A stretch of 64,000 nt of DNA from positions 8,461,082-8,525,081 of the forward strand of contig NC_023750.2 of assembly GCF_000499845.2 (NCBI RefSeq), in the 5' to 3' direction. This DNA is from Phaseolus vulgaris (taxonomy: Eukaryota; Streptophyta; Magnoliopsida; Fabales; Fabaceae). Each line of letters begins with the position of its first letter. Position 1 is the first letter of the stretch. A program made the position numbers and the translations under genes. The notes beneath the pieces are model-generated. The model did no database searches and was not told the origin of the DNA. It was given only the letters and a program-made list of their open reading frames with translations. Positions 49,757 to 62,369 of this stretch are shown piece by piece.

Positions 49757-50231
49757 GAAACAGAAGAAGAACTGCAGAAGAAGAACCTTCATATCAAGAA
49801 AACTCAAAAAATAATAAGAAACATAACAAAGATTGTGGAAGTAGTTAAATGCATCAAGAAGGCAAAAACAAATTTCACATCCCATAAGCATATAACATTC
49901 TTACCATAATCAATATCAACATCAATATGAAAGAGAAGAAAATCAGAATGAAAATCAATATGCATTAAATTAACAATGCAATCAGAATAGCAAGAAACAG
50001 AAGAAGAACTGCAGAAGAAGAACCTTCATATCAACAAAACTCAAAAAATAATAAGAAACAGATAATAAAGACTGTGGAAGTAGTTAAATGCATCAAGAAG
50101 GCGAAAAGAAATTCACATCCCATAAGCATATAACATTCTTACCATAATCAATATCAAGAGCAATATGAAAGAGAAGAAAATCAGAATGAACATCAATATG
50201 AATTAAATTAAAAATGCAATCAAAATAGCAG
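49757..50231. repeat. 237-bp direct tandem duplication
   Basis: Two nearly identical units start 'gaaacagaagaagaactgc' at 49757 and 49994. Each runs through 'ttcacatcccataagcatat' and 'atgcaatca'. A third unit may begin at about 50231 but stops matching at once. Confidence 0.85.
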
Positions 50232-51341
50232 GAAACAAACCTAGAAATTTTGAACCGAGAAACCTAGAAACAAATAAACAAAAAATGCCTTGGCATAAAT
50301 ATTAGAGGTTACCAATAAATGTTTATGAACATCAATAAGAAAGAGGACAGAATAAAAATGAAAATAACATCGAAAGAGGAGGTAAAAACTCAGTACCTTT
50401 TAAGATTAAACCCTCGAAAACCCTAAAATCGAAAAAAGGACAAATCTTCAATCGGTGACTGAATATAACTGTAAAAAGCAGATATCCTTTGATGAAACAT
50501 GGAATCAGAAGAGATGGAATCAGAAGAGGACACAACAAAAAACTAAAAGAGGAGGTCAAAAACATTACCTTTTACGTGCTTTGTTAATCTTGAGGTTTTC
50601 AACCATAAAACCACATACTGAAAAAACAACAGAAAAAACAACAACGTCATTAACGATTAAACCATCGAAAACCCTAGAATGCAAAAAAGGAAAAAAAATT
50701 TCAATCGATGAATGAATATATGGTGGATTTGCAACAAACTAAAAATTAACCGTAAAAAGAAAATATCTTTTAATCACAAAACCCTAAAAATAGAACATAG
50801 AGGTGATAATGAGACGAACAAAAAATAGAAAGCATTACCTGGTCCATGGAGAATGAAGAGAAGAAAACGAAACAAAAATGAAAAAGCGTTGGATACAACA
50901 CAATATATAGTGAAAAAGAAAGTGTCATTACCATTTCAAATTTCAAAAGAAGGCGCTATTTCTGAAGATGAGAAATGCTGTTTTTAGGCAAAACTACTTT
51001 CCAATAGAGCACCTCTTCAGTTTCCGAAATGGTGAAAAGAGTAAAGGAAAAAAAGGAGAGAAGGGGGCAAAAGATGAAGAGGAGTTTAGGGTTTCAGAGA
51101 AAAATAGGATGAAAGAGAAAAAGAGTGTTAAAGAAAGAGAACAAAAAGAAAGCGAAATGAGGAAGAATGGGGAAACCAAACGGGAAAGTGTGTTTTAAAA
51201 CGTGACACGTGTCACATTTTTGTTTGTTCAGGTGTGTTGTGTTGATTGGTTGAAGTTTTACTACTTTTGGTATTAAATCTTTTTAGTTTTTTTTTCAAAA
51301 TTTTCTGGAGATGACACGTGTTTAAACTTACCCTGAGAGTT
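50232..51341 (-). other. Helitron 5' region, no gene supported
   Basis: A-rich plus strand with short internal repeats around 'aaaccctagaatgcaaaaaa' and 'gattaaaccatcgaaaaccc' (50400-50770). A minus-strand ATGGACCAG with a GTAATG donor at about 50835-50845 could be a first-exon remnant. The frames at 50968-51198 are low-complexity Lys/Glu translations. Confidence 0.4.
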
Positions 51342-51365
51342 CTCTCTATTTGTATTATGTATAGA
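51342..51365 (-). other. Helitron 5' terminus
   Basis: Minus strand reads TCTATACATAATACAAATAG, preceded outside by A. It is an AT-rich, TCTATA-type start of the kind common to plant Helitrons. The proposed insertion point on the plus strand is between A (25750) and T (51366). Confidence 0.55.
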
Positions 51366-51606
51366 TTTACTGTGTACCGTGTCAAACAATCTTTACTCGA
51401 AATTTATATATGAGCTTCTAGAAAGAGGTTGGAACTGTAGAATTTTCCACAACGACGCGGCAACTATTAGAAAAATAAAATGAAAAAACACTCACAGCAA
51501 CTTCACTTGGCTGGGTTTCTATTTATTCACTGTTTTCTTTCGACTTTCACAGCCATTCTTTCTGGTAATACTCTTCTCTCTCTCTCAACAACTTTTGCTT
51601 TCACCA

Positions 51607-54600
51607 ATGCCTTCTAACGCCATCATCCAATACACCTCTTCTTCTTCATCTCCTGCAACTTACATCTACGACGTCTTTGTCAGCTTTCGCGGTGAAGACA
51701 CGCGCAACACCTTCACTAGTTTTCTCTTTCAGGCTCTCCGTACAAAAGGCATCAATGTGTTCAAAGATGATGAAGATCTCAAAAAGGGTGAATCCATTGC
51801 ACCCGAGCTGCTGCAAGCCATTCAAGCCTCTTGACTTTTCATTGTTGTCTTCTCACAGAACTATGCTTCCTCCACTTGGTGCTTGCGTGAACTGGCAGAG
51901 ATACGTAACTGCGTTGAAAAAGTGTTATTATACCTATATTTTATGATGTTGAACCTTCGGTGGTGCGCAAACAGAGTGGATGTTATGAGAAAGCATTTAC
52001 AGAATACGAAAAGAGATTGAGAGAAGATGAAGTGAAGATGGAGGAAGTTCAGAGATGGAGACAAGCTCTCACACAAGTCGCCAATATCTCTGGTTGGGAT
52101 ATCCGAAATAAGTGAGTTACCCTCTCTCGTTTCAACATTCATCACAGTTATATATTTATCATGCAGTGAGTTATATATCCCTCAATTTATTTAAGTATAC
52201 TTGTTTATGAAAATAATTTTTTCAAAGTTAAAATTTATACATTATTGTTTTTTCCTGTAAATGTTAAATTCTCAGGTCACAGTGTGAACAAATCAAAGAA
52301 ATTGTTCAAAAGATAATAAAAATTTTGGGCCCAAAAATGTCAAGACTTCCAAAGGATGAATTGATTGCGATAGAGTCTCGGGTTGAAGAATTAAAAAATC
52401 TTCTATGTTTAGAGCCGGTTAATGATGTTCGAGTTGTTGGAATTAGTGGGATGCATGGCATAGGAAAGACAACTCTTGCTCGGGCATTATATGAAAGAAT
52501 CTATCATCAATATGATTTTGGTTGTTTTATTGATGATGTAAGCAATATTTATCGAGATTCTGGTTCATTAGGTGTACAAAAGCAGCTAATTTCTCAGTCT
52601 CTAAATGAGAAAAGTCTTGAACTTTGTAATGTTATTGATGGAACATATTGGGTGTGGACTAAGTTGCATAATGCAAGAACACTTATAGTTCTTGACAATG
52701 TTGATCAAGGTGAACAACTTAAGCTGCTTACAGGAAACAGAGATATACGTACATGCATTAGTGGAGGGAGTAGAATCATTATAATTTCAAGGGATGAACA
52801 TATATTGAAGACACATGAAGTGAATTATGTTTATCAAGTCCATCCGTTGAGTTGGAAAAATGTTGTGCAGTTGTTTTGTAGAAATGCTTTCAAAGTTAAT
52901 TATATATTGGACGATTATGAAGAGTTAGCAAGCGAGGTACTTTTTCATGCTCAAGGTCATCCCTTGGCAATTGAAGTAATTGGGTCATCTTTGTCTGGTC
53001 GAAATGTCTCACAATGGAAAATTGCATTGGGTAGGCTAAAATATAACAAAGATAGAAATATTATGGATGTTTTACGTATAAGTTTTAATCAGTTGGAAGA
53101 AGAAGAAAAAGAAATATTTCTTGATATTCCATGTTTCCTCAACAGTGATCATGAGGGTATGGGTTATTCAAAGGATGAAGCGGAGAAAATTTTGAGCTTC
53201 CGTGGATTTGATTACAAAAATGGCATACCAACTCTGATTGAGAAATTTCTAATAACGTGTGAATATGGGTATATTCATATGCATAGGTTGTTGATGGATT
53301 TGGGACAGAGTATTGTTAGAGAAAAATCACCTAAGGAACCTCTAAAGTGGAGTAGGTTGTGGGAGTACGAAGATTTTGAGAAATCTATGTTAGACAACGA
53401 GGTAAAAATAATTGATTGCGTGTAATTCTTAAATTGCAATTTTTTCTACAATATGAAAATCCTTTGAAAAGTATAACAATGTTATTATTTCTCCATAATG
53501 TTGTAGGCAACTGAAAATCTTGAAGTCATATATATTGAATGCAATTTGCTTTCGGGGACTGTGAGGGCAGATGGTCTATAAAAAATTAGACACCTTAACT
53601 TGCTTAAACTTGAGGGTGTGAACTTTTCAGGAAGTCTCAATCATCTTTCGAATGAACTAGCATATCTTAATTGGAGAAAATATCCTTTTAAATGTTTGCC
53701 TCAAAGTTTTCAGCCGGAAAAACTAGTTGAATTACGCCTTGTTCGGAGCAGTATTAAACGACTATGGAAAGGCACAAAGGTCATGTATCTTAATTTTCTA
53801 TGTTTTTTAAATAAATTCGTTAAATGACAAACACTGTCTTTAATTTCTTTTTTTCTTTAATTAATTAAAGAAAAACCAAATTTTATTATTAATTTTGTCT
53901 TCTATTTGTTAATCAATGTAGTCATTGAACAATTTGAGGTTTGTGAATCTCTCTTACTCTGAAGATTTAGTTGAGATGCCAGATGTTAGAGAAACTCTAA
54001 ATCTTGAAAAGATAGAACTTGAAAAATGCATAAAGCTCAGAAAAGTCCATCCATCGATCGGTCTTTTGAGAAAGCTTGCTTTTTTGAATTTGAGAATTTG
54101 CAAAAACCTCATGAGCTTACCCAATATCATATTGAGCTTGAATTCTCTTGAATATCTGAATGTGTCTGGATGTTCAAAACTGTATAATAATGAGTTATTA
54201 GATGAATGAAGGAACACAGAGCATTTGAAGAAGCTTTGTTTAGTTGAAGCTCCTATTCTTTTCCAGTCAACATCCTCTTTCATAAAAAAAAATGTTGTTG
54301 CAGCCATTAGTTTTGTTGTTGCCCTCCATTCCTACTTGCCCTTGTTCACTCACTTGTTTGCTTGAACTCGATCTAAGCTTTTGTAACTTAGTTCGAATCC
54401 CTGATGCCATTGGGAAGTTAAGGTGCCTTGAACGACTAAATTTGAAGGGAAACAATTTTACTACACTTCCCAACCTCCAGAACCTTTTCAGACTGTATCA
54501 TTTAAACTTACAACATTGCAAGCCATTCAAACGCTTGCCTGTTCTCCCTTCGCAAACCGACTTACCTTCAACTTTACAAGTTTCGACTCTCTTATATCAC

Positions 54601-55300
54601 AGAATATCAGTTAGGATTACTAATTTACGATTGTCCAGAATTAGTTGTGAGTGAAGACTGTAGTAGCAGGATTTTTTCGTGGGTGATACAAATTTTTCAG
54701 GTGAGTATGCTTATTCCTTGCTCTTCCCTTCTTTTAATCTTTTTTTTTTCGAAAAACAACAACTAATGCATAAGTTTGTAGTCTTACGAGGCGAGGTGCT
54801 CAAGAAACACGGATAGTCCTAATTTATGTCCAAGTGCCGGAAGTGTTATCCCGGGAAGTGAAATACCGAGGTGGTTCAACAATCAGTTTGTGAGCATGGA
54901 CAATTCAATAAGGATTGATGCCTCACCTATTATGCATGTCAATAATTGGATTGGTGTTGTGTGTTGTGCATATTCCACATTGGCATTGAAAAGGACATCA
55001 CTGGTAATGGATCCATAAAAGATAATCCTAGAATTCCTCCAGTCGATTTGAGAAGAGATCTAGTCATTGCCAAGTCAGATCATATGTGGCTATTTTATTT
55101 GTCTCTCCAAGAGTTTCATAGACTATGTTATAATTGCAGATGGTACACAACTTATAAAGGTGTTACTACAGTGAAATTTTCAAAACTGATGGCGAACTGG
55201 ACTAAAATTTGGAAGAAAGAAAACCAATATGTTAAGGTATATCTGAATAAATATGGGTATCGTTGGGTATATGAGCAAGATCGAAAACTACCAAACTCAG
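51607..55300 (+). pseudogene. TIR-NB-ARC-LRR-C-JID (TNL) resistance gene, inactivated
   Basis: Five exons: TIR 51607-52111, NB-ARC 52276-53401, LRR 53507-53779, LRR 53922-54700, and C-JID 54782-55300. All borders fit GT-AG. NB-ARC is open: P-loop GMHGIGKTTLARALYERI, kinase-2 TLIVLDNVD, RNBS-B GSRIIIISRDEHIL, GHPLAIEVIGSSLSG, FLDIPCF and an MHD variant (MHRLLMD). Lesions: TGA at about 51832 in TIR, a frameshift near 51918, TAA at about 53578, TGA at about 54207, a frameshift near 54295 and a frameshift near 54966 in C-JID. Functional relatives are cytoplasmic/nuclear immune receptors. The first ATG after the Helitron, at 51481, is out of frame, so 51607 is the homologous start. Confidence 0.9.
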
Positions 55301-56989
55301 GTACTTAATATTACTATACAGATTCGTTTTATTTTTGTTTTCTTATTTCGTGTCTTACAAATGCATATGAGATTTTGATCCACAAAGTTATTGTCCTGTG
55401 CTGCAACATGCGAGAGAGTTACTAATTTCACTATTTAAAAAAAGCTCAAATACCAACAAAGTCTATTTTAGTAATAAGATTCCAAAGAAAACCAACCAAA
55501 AATACTCTTTAAGATATTATAGTTGTGCCATGCTGAGTGTGGAGCCTTTCCATGTTTGCTTTTCCTAGCTTCCTAGACTAATCAATATGCTACACAAATT
55601 GTTGATGTTCAAGTTCATGATCAAGAAAGTTAGCATTGGTGATGTTGCAGTTCTCGTGGCAATCAAAGAGGTAATTAATGTGATACGGACATTTCAGATA
55701 TTTGTAGTCTGGCCTAAAGATCTTGTGAGACCTATTATAGAAGTTCGGTAAGAAAATTATTTGTAATTATTAATTTTTATTTATGTATAAATAAATTTGT
55801 AGATGTAAGTTAATGAAAATGTTGTTTATTGTGTAGCTAAAGTGATAAAAAAAATTCATCAAAGAAATGAGCAATTTACTGATAATCCTATAGTTGCATT
55901 ATCAAAGATTGTTATAATCATACATAGAAATCCAGTGGTGGTTCCGTGGGATGCTATAGTTTCTTCAGGAACAATGACATCCCATTATATTCATGAGTAA
56001 GTACAATTTTTAAGTCATCAATTATTAGTACTTCATCATTTATAGCTATAGTAATAATTGTTTTCAATGCAAACATCACTAACAATTACTTTTAATATCC
56101 CTAACTGATCACACTATTGCATGGTTCTGCTCATTGCACCATAAGTCACCTGCATATCTAAAAAAAAAGTGAATTGGTAATTAGTAACAACTTATGTATG
56201 TACATTACTTAAGCGTCCCTTAACTAGTGTTTTTCTTATTATTATTTCCCACACTAGATATAAGTTTTTGAAGGATCGACCAACTGCAAGGTCCTAGAAG
56301 CTGACATGGTTGCATCTTGAGGTTATTAGTAATTTCATTAAATACTTTTATTGCTTGTTTTGTTTGTAAAATAAATATCTTAATTAGGTTGGTAATATTC
56401 AATTGTAGTGTAATAAACAAATAGGAGAGTTAGAGTGTGACTATTATGTAATGCAATGGATGGAAATCATTGTACATGCCGATGTCGGATAAGGTTGAGA
56501 CCAGGTAATCATGTTTAACTAATTCTTTATGATACAAACTATATCTAGTTTATGGACTAATTTCAACTTATTGTGTGATGCAGTATTTTATGGACGTACA
56601 ACTGTTCGATTCTAAATCCATTGATTATGTGAGACAAACACTCAACTTGCACAACACTCTAGGATAAATGTTCTTAGAGTTGTGTTCATATTATGTATTT
56701 TACTGCTTATGGTTTTAGTTTTACAAAGTTTTGACAATTTAAATATTTATTTATAATTTCTTTTGACATTGTTAATTTTTTATTATTTTATGAGCATTTA
56801 TATGTTTTTAAACGATATTCTTGAATCTGGTTGGTGGTTTAATGAATACAAATAGATAAAGAGAGGAAACTAGAACAAGCCCAAGTGAACTAAAAATGCA
56901 CAAAATATAATAATGGTTCACATCACAACTGCTGTCAATTTTGACCCAAAAACGATGACAATTCATACCAGAACGTCGTTTTTGTAGTG
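55301..56989 (+). mobile_element. CACTA transposon remnant with right terminus
   Basis: Exon-like pieces at 55600-55755 (VRTFQIFVVWPKDLVRPII-type text, as in plant CACTA ORFs) and 55840-56000 (PIVALSKIVIIIHRNPVVVPW). The shared non-coding stretch is at 56085-56225, and a Ulp1-like tail GELECDYYVMQWMEIIV lies at about 56415-56470. A terminus 'gtcgtttttgtagtg' ends at 56989, the reverse of a CACTACAAAAACGAC start. Stops interrupt the coding pieces. The interval 55301-55590 repeats the DNA that follows the first TNL locus. Confidence 0.6.
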
Positions 56990-57287
56990 AACGGTAAGTT
57001 TTGTCCATATCAACAGAATATGACGGTGATTTAGATGTAATTGTCGTCAATTTTTTAAGCTAAATGACGATGAGTTGAATTTAACGTATCATTTTTATTT
57101 TTGGATTGAAAATATCACCCTTTATATATATATATATATTTTGGAATATATTTTCATATTTGAAAATACATTATAGAGTGCACATTTTAAAATAAATTTT
57201 GAGATTAAAAATAAATTCTGGAGTATACATTCCAAAATGTATTCATACATTATAAAATTGCACATTCCAGAGAATATATTACTAAAA
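56990..57287. other. Short intergenic stretch
   Basis: AT-rich, with an (at)n run near 57125-57140. I see no gene. It ends at the LTR of element C; the five bases before that LTR are 'taaaa'. Confidence 0.6.
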
Positions 57288-58250
57288 TGTGTACGACCTT
57301 GATCCTGCCGGTTGACTCGAGTGCAAGAGTCTTGCCACGTCAAAGGTATCTTCTCTCGATCAGCTTCGCACCACGCTAGTCTTCGATCTTCACGTCTCAA
57401 TTCTTCGCGAGAACCTGAAGAAAACAAAGACACAAAATGGCGTCGCTGCGGCCGATCGCGCTCCGACGCTCAAGTCAGTGACTGAATCACCAAATACTAA
57501 GAGAGAAAAGCTAAACTCAAGGAACCGTGCAAGTGCTCTCTCAGCGTACTCAAGTGTTCTCAAAAGCGTAAAGAAGTGTTCTAAACGCGCGTACCTCAGA
57601 AGTTCGTTAGAGTTCCTTATATACCTGGGCACTTTCTCTCTCCTGACGGTTACACCTCTGGACACGTGGCTCGCATCCAGCTGTACACGTGTCACCATCT
57701 GGAGCCACCTTCTACTTGAGCGTCACCTCTACTCTTCAAGCTATTCGACTAAGTTACCCATGCGAGGAGTAACTACAGCTTCCTTGGAGCGCGATCTCTT
57801 CTAAGTGGCGAGTACGGGGTGTCACCATGCACACCTTCTCTGTGGTCTCGCATGCCGCTATCACGATCTGCTTCACTTGCACATCGTGCATGTTCTGGTA
57901 AACTGTTCCCTTGCCTCGACCTCTGACTAGGGAATGATCATCTGATAACTTCATCCTTCGTGCTCGTACTTCATGAAAGCTTTAAGCAAGCCTTCTTGGT
58001 CTTTCGGTGATGTGCCCCTTTCGGCGGTCTCTCACCACTTGGTCGCCTAAAACTCACATACGGCGACTATGACGCGAGCCTGGTGACCGCCGGTTAAACA
58101 CACCAGAGATCGGAGAACGCCAAGCTAACAATTGGCGACTACACAAACTTCCCGATGTGCTTCCCTTCTGTCAGCCAAGTGTTCCGCTCAACACGCCTAT
58201 ATTATCGCTTGCTGCCACGTCATTACTTCCGACTACCTGATCGGTACACA
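57288..58250 (-). repeat. 3' LTR of Tat element C (963 bp)
   Basis: Plus strand begins TGTGTACGACC and ends CGGTACACA, so the LTR has TGTGTAC/GTACACA terminal inverted repeats. It abuts the polypurine tract on its right. A TATA-like 'tatataag' on the minus strand lies near 57617-57624. Open frames inside (57390-57804, 57754-57954) are not genes. Confidence 0.85.
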
Positions 58251-58265
58251 AGCCCCCCAGTCTTA
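58251..58265 (-). promoter_or_regulatory. Polypurine tract of Tat element C
   Basis: Minus strand 'aagactggggggct' immediately before the LTR start TGTGTACC; identical in core to the tract at 8615-8631. Confidence 0.85.
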
Positions 58266-58845
58266 AGCTGAGACTTGACCAGCGAAAAAACTAAGAGGTC
58301 ACGTCATCGTCGATCTACGTGGCACTGGTGCAGATTTACGTACGTCCGTACCCTCTGCTTTTCTGACGCTCCACCAACCTCTTTTTCCATCACTCAACAC
58401 GTGGTTTCATCAACGGTCGTCTTCAACTGTCGTTTGCGCTTCCGAAAACGTTCGAAAAACCCTTAAACCCTTTGCGCTTCCACTGTTCCATGATCTTTAT
58501 TCACTCTCAAGCGTTCTAAGTATTTTCTCTGCGAACCACGAAGCTTCTCGTCACTCTCAATCTCCAACTTTCTTCAACGCTCATCCGATCACAAAAAGGT
58601 AACCCTTTTACTCCTTCTATGGATATTTGCTGCATTTTAATCGGTTTGCATCATCCATTATCTGTCTGAAGCATACGTTGTGGACTGTTTTTTCCTTTTC
58701 TCATTTTCTCGTAACTTAGGGCTTCGTCCTTCATAACGTTTATCCCAGCGAACCCTTATTCGTTCGCTCTGTCTTCTCCGTCCTCAATCGAGTCGTTCTC
58801 TGTATCGTCATTTCATCCCTTTCTCTTTCCTTTGCAGTTCCTGCG

Positions 58846-61427
58846 ATGGCTCACACGAAGTCCACCGCGAACCCTCCTCCTTCATCGCGAAACCCTCCAC
58901 CCCAAGCGCGTAGGGTTGCCCCTGGGGCAAATCCTCCACTAGCGCGCAATCCATCACGAGCCTCTGGTGCTCCTTCTAATCAGGCTGAGAGGCCTACTTC
59001 TTCTCATGCCAATCCTACTCAGGCAACTCCGCCGGTCGCCGGAGGAGCCTCCCTACCTCCACAAGACTACAAGGAACTCTACCCTTGGGCCGCCCCAACT
59101 TTGCTAAAAGAGACCTCCTCAATAAACACCGAGTTGGGCGTGCACCGACTGCGAAAAGGAGACCAATCCGACCTCTCCTTCCACAAAGAGCACGATAGCA
59201 AAATGACCGTGCTGCCCTGCCTCCCCGGGGAACCGATCTGTGCGGATAATAAGGGGAACAACGGCGAGTTGTTCTGCTTTATCTACACGACATTCTTCAA
59301 GAAAGTGAAGCTTAGGCTTCCTTTTACCCGCTTCGAGAGAGAGCTACTGACCGAGCTCAACGTCGCCCCTGCCCAGCTTCATCCCAACAGCTGGGCGTTC
59401 GTGAGGGCGTTCCAAATCATCTGCGCACACCTGGGGCTGCCGGCTTCAGTGGATGTCTTTCTTTTCCTGTTCGAGGCCAAGAATCCCGGAGATCGCCTCT
59501 GGATTAGCTTGAACGGGATTGCTGGGAGGTCAATCCTCTCGATCTTCCAGCAATCTTACAAAGACTGGAAGGGGAAGTTCGTCAAGGTGTGCCAAAACGA
59601 CCAAGACCCTTCCCTGCTCGACGGCTTCCCCTTGTACTGGGTACACAAGGGGAACAAAGACTCTAAAGAAAGCTTCAGGAGGGCAAGGAGTCCTGACAAT
59701 ATGGGGGAGTTAGACAAAGATCTCTGCCTCTTCTGGAAGAGTGTGGCTGCTGCCAACATCACCCTCCCCACCGCCTCCATAATCACCTTCGAGTTCCTTG
59801 AGGACCAACTCGAAGCTCACATAGGTTAGCTCCTGCCCCAGCACCAAGTCTTTCACTTCGAGTTAACATTAACTTAGCGTCTTCACCACTATATTTTGGC
59901 ATTTCATTATTCTGTGTTGACTCCGATCTTTCATCCATGTATTGCTTGTGTTGTCTCTGCATAAATATGCTTGTGTGTTTTGCTTCTGCCTTGGTTGCTC
60001 ATCTGTTCTTTATCTTGCGCAGATAATATGTTGGGCAAAGGGAAATTGGCAGAACTAAGGGCGATCAACTGGTCTCATAAACTCGCGGTGGGCTCCCAAA
60101 CTGTGCCCAACTCAGTGGTGGAGATCGCCGCTGCTCAAGGCAAGACTCCTCCCCGAGGTGCAACCTCTTCCGGGGTACTACCCGCCCCTCAAAGGAAAAA
60201 GCTGATCTTGAGGAAACCAAAAAGGAAAGTTCCTCAAGTGGTGCAAGAAGAAGAAGAGGATGAAGAAACCACCGAGGATGGCCTTGTTACCAAGAGGACA
60301 AGGGTGGCCCCCTCTTCACCACCTGCAATCCAAACACCAACACCGCCCTCACCTCCAGCTCTTCTACCACCAGTCCAAGCGACGCCCTTAGCCGCCGCGC
60401 CCCCAGTGGTCAAGAGCAGCGACCCAAACTTCATAGAGAACCCTCCAAGCGCCTCCACGCCATTCGTATCTGCTGGAGAAGGTCCTCCTTCAACCACCTC
60501 TATTGCTGGGGCCGCACCAGGAGGAGATGAGGGTGCTCACAACTCGCCAATACTCATAACAGAATCTCCGACCTCACCACCACGCCAAGAAGCCCCCCTT
60601 GCCCTTCAAACTCAAGAGGGTGGTGGTGAAAGTCAGCACCAAGCTCCTCCAGCACCTCCACTAGCATCAACCTCAAGCCTCCCAACCTCCTTCGAAGAGA
60701 TCTTGGGGCCCTTCACAGCTAAACTGAAGATGATGGCGGAGGATCTTCCCTCTATAGTATCAAAAGCTGTGGAGGACGCACTCAAGAAACTCCAAGATGA
60801 GAACTCCGCACTGAAGAAGTCGAATCTGATTACAAGGGCTGAGGCTGAAAAACTCTCGTGCAACCTGCTGATGACCGAGTTGGAGCACTCAAGGCTGGAG
60901 GACGCCATGGATGTTGAGCTAAGGAGCATGCGCAAGGAGGCCTCTGAACTGCGCCAGAAACTGCACCTCCAAGTCCAAGAGAAGATCGACTTGGAAAGCA
61001 AGCTTGTCCCCTACAGGCTCAAGGTGGTGGACTTGGAGGCTGCAAAGAAAGCGGATGCGACCAAGGTGGAAAACCTTGAAAAAAGGTCGACGGATCGGGA
61101 GGTGCTCCTTGGGAAGGTTGAAAAGGAGAGGGACGACGCCATTGCTGAGCTCGCCAAAGCTCGAGAGGAGGCCGCAAAGATTGCTGCAGAGTTGGCCCAG
61201 GCTCGGGACGAGGGCAAAAAGGCTGTTGAAGACCTAGCTCGAGCTTGTGAGGAAAAGAGCTGAAGAAACAAGCACAAGAGCTCGAGCAAAGCACCGCCCA
61301 AGTCCTCACCGCCGGGTTCGACGCCGCTCTGGAGCAGGTTGCATGCCAATACCCCGAGCTCGACCTCTCTATGGTGTCAATTTGCAACGAGGTGGTGGAT
61401 GGGAAGATCGTACCCTCTGAAGACTAG
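58846..61427 (+). pseudogene. Antisense ORF of Tat element C (putative gypsy-type transposase family), near-complete
   Basis: Exon 1 (58846-59824) starts MAHTKSTANPPPSSRNPPPQ (Pro/Ala-rich, disordered). It then carries the conserved core RFERELLTELNVAPAQLHPN, SVDVFLFLFEAKNPGDRLW and GFPLYWVHKGNKDS, and ends EDQLEAHI. A 198-bp intron (59825-60022, GT...CAG) joins HI to DNMLGKGKLAELRA. Exon 2 has a basic patch (PQRKKLILRKPKRK), an acidic run, a Pro/Ser-rich linker and a long coiled coil (60730-61260). A one-base indel near 61250 gives an early stop at 61261. The homologous C-terminus (TAGFDAALEQVACQYPELDL...) continues in the next frame to 61427. It is transcribed opposite to pol if expressed. 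Its role is unknown, and it is the best preserved of the three such ORFs here. Confidence 0.8.
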
Positions 61428-62369
61428 CTGCCTTCCTCCATCACCTTTCCTTTTGTAAGAACTTTATATGTAATTCTTCTGCTTATGTACTTGATCACAT
61501 TCGTGTTCAAACTTGAACAACCACTTTTGTATAACTTTTAATGCTGAAAAGTTGTTTTCTAATACTTCTCTTTTAAATGCTTCTTACTTTTACTTGCTTT
61601 CACACACTGCTTCAAACTTGAATAAACTGTTAACTTCATAACAATTTATCAAACGGTTAACTCAAAGTAGAACTTGAGCAACTATTAACTTTCAAGCGAT
61701 GACATTTAATATAACTTGTGAACTTAAGGCAACAAACTTTAACATAAGTTACTTACTACGCAGCAGGTTTTAACTTAAACTAGTATCACAATACAGTTTA
61801 CCTGATCTGCCCAGCAAAGTGAGCCCATATTCCTGTCATCACCTGGAATTCTTCTGATCGTCATAGGGTTTTGGCGATGTGAACTCTCTTGCCTTCATAA
61901 CTTGACCATTGTTCCCTCATCTGGGAGGTAGAGGCGCCTTTCGGATCCTTCTCTACCTCCCTGAGTTTCAGAGCAATGAGCTGGATAGTGAGGTGTTCTC
62001 TTTGAACCTACCTTACCTATCTTTTTAACTTCTTTCACCCTTCACGCCGTACCTGAACTCGTTCAAGACGAGAAGGATTTTATCTGTCTTCGCATCGCCT
62101 ACAAGCGTGGAAGCTTTCTCTGGTCTTACTGGGTCAATATTGATGTTTCACTTAAAGGGGGGAAGGCATTTCCTTCCTTCCCCACCGTTTAAGGTCACGA
62201 ACACCCCTGACTTTTCAGTTCATCTTGCCTGAACTCACTCTGAGGTGAGAAGGACTTTTCCTGGTGCCTCAACTTGCCCAGGGTGTACATCTCCTCCCTC
62301 CTGGATGTACTGAGGACTTTTAATCTTGCCTTTATCTGCTGGTGCAGAGAGGTCTTTCAATCTATTCTT

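Larger units (their letters stand above)
25751..51365 (-). mobile_element. Giant Helitron (25.6 kb) carrying RepHel, RPA and three B3-like genes
   Basis: The boundaries are inferred from termini. On the minus strand the element begins TCTATACATAATAC at 51365, preceded by A. It ends with a 6-bp-stem palindrome (25760-25772) and, five bases later, TTAG (a one-base variant of CTRR) at 25751, followed by T. This is the A|TC...CTRR|T layout of Helitrons, with no target duplication. Inside, all recognisable genes lie on the minus strand: RPA-like, B3-like and Rep/Helicase, the gene kit expected of plant Helitrons apart from the B3 genes. The non-coding intervals are internal duplications and AT-rich repeats. 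The size is large for a Helitron, and two nested or adjacent elements remain possible. Confidence 0.6.

Noticed and set aside
50968..51198. Lys/Glu-rich plus frame and its Ser/Phe-rich antisense
   Set aside because: Low-complexity A/G-rich DNA inside the Helitron 5' region, with no motif and no homologous copy nearby.
57390..57804. Frames of about 100 codons on both strands
   Set aside because: They lie within the LTR of element C, where chance frames are common in GC-richer DNA.
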